DNA of 64,000 nt from Peptoniphilus vaginalis (lineage in GTDB: Bacteria > Bacillota > Clostridia > Tissierellales > Peptoniphilaceae), in NCBI RefSeq assembly GCF_900176605.1, contig NZ_FXLP01000004.1, positions 643,771-707,770 on the forward strand, read 5' to 3'. The notes below the pieces were generated by a model. That model worked only from the letters and a program-made list of their open reading frames with translations. It had not been told where the DNA came from and did not search any database. Made by a program: the position numbers and the translations under genes. Below, in pieces: positions 59,893 through 64,000 of the stretch (position 1 is its first letter; the number at the start of each line of letters is the position of its first letter).

Positions 59893-60308
59893 GAGTTGGA
59901 ATGTGCTACCATCTTTCCCAACTGTCTTTTTTCACTTCCACATATAACAACAATAAAAATATTAAAAGATCTATATTACAAAAATTTCAAAAAAACTTAT
60001 AAAAAACCTTGCATAACTTGAAATAATTGAGAAAATAAGGTCAAATATATTTACAGAATTGGTGAAAATAACAACACTCCACGATAATAATTTACTATGT
60101 TATCAAGAGTCGAATTTTCAAAAAAGAGAAGATTTTTATATAAACCATTTACAATAACAAAATCACAATAAAAATAATAGAGATTTAAAATTAAATTGAG
60201 AAGCAATGCAACAAATATTTTGAAAAAATCTCTATATTTTTATATAATTATATATAAGCTAGTAATAAGCTAAAAATCACACATTAAAATAATAAAAGGA
60301 GGAATAAA
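59893..60308. other. AT-rich intergenic region before the adhesin
   Basis: I see no gene. It ends with TATATAAT-like promoter boxes near 60238-60250 and the AGGAGGAATAAA ribosome binding site of the adhesin. The low-complexity A/T strings before that carry no clear structure. Confidence 0.4.
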
Positions 60309-63300
60309 ATGAATAATATTACTGACTCAAAAAATGAAAAAATTCAAATTTCTAAAATTTGGAAACAATTATGCTTGTATTTGTTAGTAATAAGCTTAAT
60401 GCTACCATCGTTAACAGAAGTTGCATGGGCGGCGGCTAATCCACCAGAAGCAATGCTTAGAGACAATCAAGCGAGAGCAGGAGAAGCGCCATGGAAGCCT
60501 GACAATTATGAAAATGGTTCAGACGCTGCTGTAATGTCAAGAACAGGATATTGTGGAAGTGTACCTGCTGGAAGGTTTAGAAGTAGTGTTAACAACATAT
60601 TCTACAAAGAATATAAAGATCCATATGACGGATTCGGCTGGTCAAGAAAACCAGGCGGAAATGATAATTATGCAGATGAGCTTATTAGAGTAAATGCAAA
60701 ATTTGATAAAAATACCAACACTATATTTTGGAATATTATAATTAAAGGACAAAGTGCTGGAGACCTTATGGGTGTTACAAAAGACTTAACTAATCCATAT
60801 TTTACTATTGCGATATCAAGAGGTCTAGAAAATCCGAAGAACCTCTATGTTTCTAATGGATATAGCAAATTGAAAGCATATCCTGACAATTAGCAAGAGC
60901 TAACTAGCGGAGACTTCAGAATGTATGATGCTGCTAAGGGTAGAAACTATGCTGTATATAATGGAAGAAGAATTCTTGGAGATAAAACTGATTCAAAAGA
61001 TTTATTACTAGAAAAATACAGACTGCCATGTACGGGTAAAGACCAAGGGAAGTCAATGGCTTACAACATAGAGAAATACAACTACTATTCAAAGTATGCA
61101 ATCTTAGACAATCAAGGAGGTTTAAATGTAGCAAACACTAGAATGTATTCTTTCACTACTGAACTGGACGAGGGAGAAGTAGCTGCACAAGGAGAACTTC
61201 CAAATGTAGATAGTGACTTTACCAACTATATGGGTTGGGGAGGAAAAAGAAATGACGTAGATTTAACTGGAAAAGTATGGATAACAGTTGGTGTTACAAG
61301 TAGAGAAGCGAGAACAAACACGGCAAAACCGCTTGGAACAGGAAACTACAACTTTTCTAAAATTGCAGTTGTTGACGTTGTACCTAATAAAGATAATCTA
61401 GGATTAGAGCCTTACTATAATGAAGGAAGCGGAAAAGCAGAAGAGACTGTAAAATTACCAGTCAATTTAAAGAATAGTAAAAAATTCCCAGAAGGAACTC
61501 GTTTCATGTTAGAATCTGATCCAAAGGATAAATTTGAGACAAATCATAGTACTGGGGCAATTACTCAAACACCAGCTAAACCAAATGGACCTATAAGCAT
61601 AAATCAATACACTGGAGAAGTTACAGTCAAGATTCCAAAGGGAGCAAAAGGCGGAGAAGAGATAAAGGATAAGGTTCATGTTATTTACCCTGACGGTTCA
61701 ACTCACATTGTACCTCTTGTAGTAAAGGTAATTGAAGATAAACCTAATATTAAAAGAGATTCCTTTGCAACAAATCCTTTAAATAATGAAAAGCAATTAG
61801 ATAAAGTACCTTTTGATGACATCTACATGGGCGATGACGTTTTAACATACACATACGAAGCTGGAGATAAATCTAAAATCATAAAGAAGTTTACAGCAGA
61901 CGGACTACCATCAGGAACAACTTTTGGTGTTGGGACTAAAGAAAGTAGTAATAATGCAGACGATGCAGACCACAAAAGACTTGAAAGACCACTATTATTA
62001 AAAGCTGACACAAAGGCAAAAGTAGGGGATTTTGCCATAACATTTAAAGCGGTAAATGGAAGTGGAAAAGAAACTACAGCGACAAATCCAGGAGTTATAA
62101 AGACTTATTTGCCAACTAATAATGGTACAAAGATCCGTATAAAGAAGGGCACACCAGAAGCTAATATACCAAGCCCAGAAGCTGCGATAGGTATTTACCA
62201 AAAAAAATACAAAGATCGTGATGATATTCGTAGAGAGCTGAACACAGGTATAAATGCAAATCTCATTAAAAAAGATAAAACTGGATATCTACCTGAGGGT
62301 ACAACTTATACTTGGGAGAGAACCCCAGACACTGATGCAGTTGAACAAAGTCGTCTTTACTATGCCCTTGTAAAATATAAAGACAAAAACGGTAAAGAAG
62401 TTGTAGACAAAGTTCCTGTATATGTAGAAGTGTACGATACGGACGATGTAATTGCATATACTCCTAAGGATGTTACTAAGCCTACAAATGAGAAAGACAA
62501 GAATGTTCCTAAAAAAGATAGTAAAAAGGATGATGTCGATGTAAATGATTACAACATTGTTGCATTTAGAACAGAAGATAAGACTAAGGGAACATTAACA
62601 AAAGATAAAGAACAAAACAAAGAAGTAATTTCAGTTTTAGTTAAAAAGAACAAGTCTAATTTAAATACTTTTGGAAGTATAAAACCTACTGTAAACACAG
62701 TGAATGGTTATACATTTTGGTTCTGGGATAAAGACCCAGCTAATGTAAAACAAGTTGTGAAAGATAAAGATACCTATGCAAACAAAGATGTTTACACAGC
62801 ATATTTCATTAAATCAGGCGATGAGATAAAAGAAGTTGACAAAAATATACCATTACCAAATGGATTCCACAAAGTAACAATAGCCAAAGGCGATGGAATA
62901 GAAGATAATAAATTATTTGGAAAAACTTATGCAGTTAAAGAGGGAGCAAAGCTTAGCAGGGATAAATTCCCTAATTTAAAGGCTCAAGCATCTTATAAAG
63001 AGCCTAAGTGGAACGTAGGTAATCCATGGGATCAAGTTATGGGAAAAGCTGATGTAACCTATACTGCAACAGCTGCACAGAAAACAATAGCAGAAAAGAT
63101 CGAAGTATTAGGCGGCATAGAAGGAAAAGACCTAGCAGTATGGGTAGGCGACACACTAAACGCAGACTTTTGGAAGAAAGGCGTAGTAGCTAAGTCGACA
63201 GATACTATAAATAAAGCAGCAGTAGAAGCAACTATCCAAGCAGCAAAGAAAGTTGAAGACGTTACAAAACCTGCAAGAACAACAAATGCTGAAGTATTAA

Positions 63301-64000
63301 ATCCTACAGCCGGAAAATTAAAGATTACATTTGCAGACGGTTCTTCATTAGAAGTAGAACAAAAGCTATATGTATACGCAAAGAAAACAACAAAACCAAC
63401 AGCTCCTAAGCAACCAACACCAATAGATGCGGTAGTAGTAGCATACAATAAAGGTGACGGAGTAAAAGAACTACAAGGAACAGGAAAAACATTAGTAAAA
63501 TCTGGTGAAACATTAGCTGATGCAGACTTCCCAAGAGCAACATTAAAAGAAGGACACAAGGATGTAACTTGGTCAGGACAAACAGCAGGTAATCCAAAAG
63601 ACTACAAAGTAACAGAAAGCAACAAAGTATTTACAGCAACAGCAACAAAGATAGAATACACAACAGACGAAGTAATACCATGGATACCAAAAGATCCAAA
63701 GAATCCGGAAAATGACAAACCAACAACAGGAAAAGACGGAAAAGAAATCCCAGCAAACTATATAACAGTAACATTCAAGTCAGAAGACGCAACAAAGGGA
63801 ACTGTAAAAGTAGGAACAAAAACTGGAGCAGAAGTAAAAGCAAAAGTAAAACCAGACACAGACTTAGCTAAGAGAACAGACATTACAGCAGAAGCTAAAA
63901 ACGGATATGGATTTACAGAATGGGATCCAGCACTAGGCGTAGCTCAAAAAGAAAAACCATACATTGCAAAATTCATCAAAGATGGAAGCGAAGTAGGTAA
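60309..64000 (+). pseudogene. Giant cell-surface adhesin with in-frame amber codon, 3' end off window
   Basis: The frame runs from ATG 60309 to the window edge (over 1,230 codons), broken only by TAG at 60891-60893 after KLKAYPDN. The following codons (QELTSGDFRMYDAAKGRNYA) continue in the same frame with the same character, and no frameshift is needed. A long-type signal peptide (KQLCLYLLVISLMLPSLTEV, AWA) leads a ~400-residue ligand-binding-like region. Rib/alpha-like units (VHVIYPDGSTHIVPLVVKVI, VKYKDKNGKEVVDKVPVYVE) and InlB-B/SHIRT-like repeats (FRTEDKTKGTLTKD, TFKSEDATKGTVKV) follow. It is probably a wall-anchored adhesin inactivated by a single C-to-T change (CAG to TAG); suppression or a sequencing error are alternatives. 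Confidence 0.8.

Overview
The window is low-GC chromosomal DNA from an anaerobic Gram-positive. Most genes have AGGAGG-type ribosome binding sites and sigma-A promoters of the TTGACA/TATAAT type. An FMN riboswitch, a T-box leader, ECF vitamin transporters, an SLH-domain surface protein, a giant cell-wall adhesin and amino-acid/peptide scavenging genes all point to the Firmicutes. The gene mix fits the Tissierellia/Peptoniphilaceae (Anaerococcus, Peptoniphilus, Finegoldia relatives). That placement is inference, because there is no rRNA or ribosomal protein here.

Layout. 1-475: tail of another mobile element (broken mobC). About 476-8514: an 8-kb integrated phage-satellite-like element next to the 3' end of guaA. 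It has integrase, CI-like repressor, two Cro-like proteins, a Xis-like protein, a DnaD-like initiator with iteron-like repeats inside the gene, a DnaC-like loader, a degenerate S24-fold protein, its own scaffold and major capsid protein, and two late regulators, but no terminase, portal or tail genes. 8.5-13 kb: guaA and secA. 13-20.8 kb: two peptide/murein-peptide salvage clusters (GntR, SSS transporter, gamma-glutamyltransferase-like; then dipeptide epimerase, DUF819, serine hydrolase, DUF3870), separated by a solo IS3-family end. 21-27.6 kb: lipoprotein, GntR, tRNA-Lys, HicAB, a CoaX-like/PanT-like pair, P1 peptidase, thiamine-binding protein and TRIC channel. 27.7-35.9 kb: amidohydrolase, CPBP protease, trpS, two small proteins, T-box, valS-folC. 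36-42.4 kb: repeat-rich surface protein; a LysR/YfcC/M20 catabolic cassette bracketed by 42-bp direct repeats; a zinc-ribbon protein; ldh.

42.7-45.7 kb: tRNA-Leu, then a three-gene operon (ADP-ribosyltransferase-like toxin, small middle protein, SecB-like chaperone) that looks like a CmdTAC-type toxin-antitoxin-chaperone defence system, followed directly by a complete IS3-family (IS150-type) element. 46-50.7 kb: L,D-transpeptidase, FMN riboswitch-ribU, aminotransferase, HigBA.

47.5-58.9 kb holds five copies (R1-R5) of a structured two-hairpin repeat whose stems show compensatory changes. Inverted pairs of the repeat bracket an SLH surface-protein unit (R2/R3) and a sigma factor-amidase-DUF1659-DUF2922-YvrJ cassette (R4/R5, with 94% identical ~84-bp inverted ends). 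The window ends with an IS remnant, a REP-like repeat and a large adhesin gene interrupted by an in-frame amber codon and running off the edge.

Leads most worth following: the capsid-encoding satellite, the CmdTAC-like operon, and the covarying hairpin repeats that bracket cassettes.
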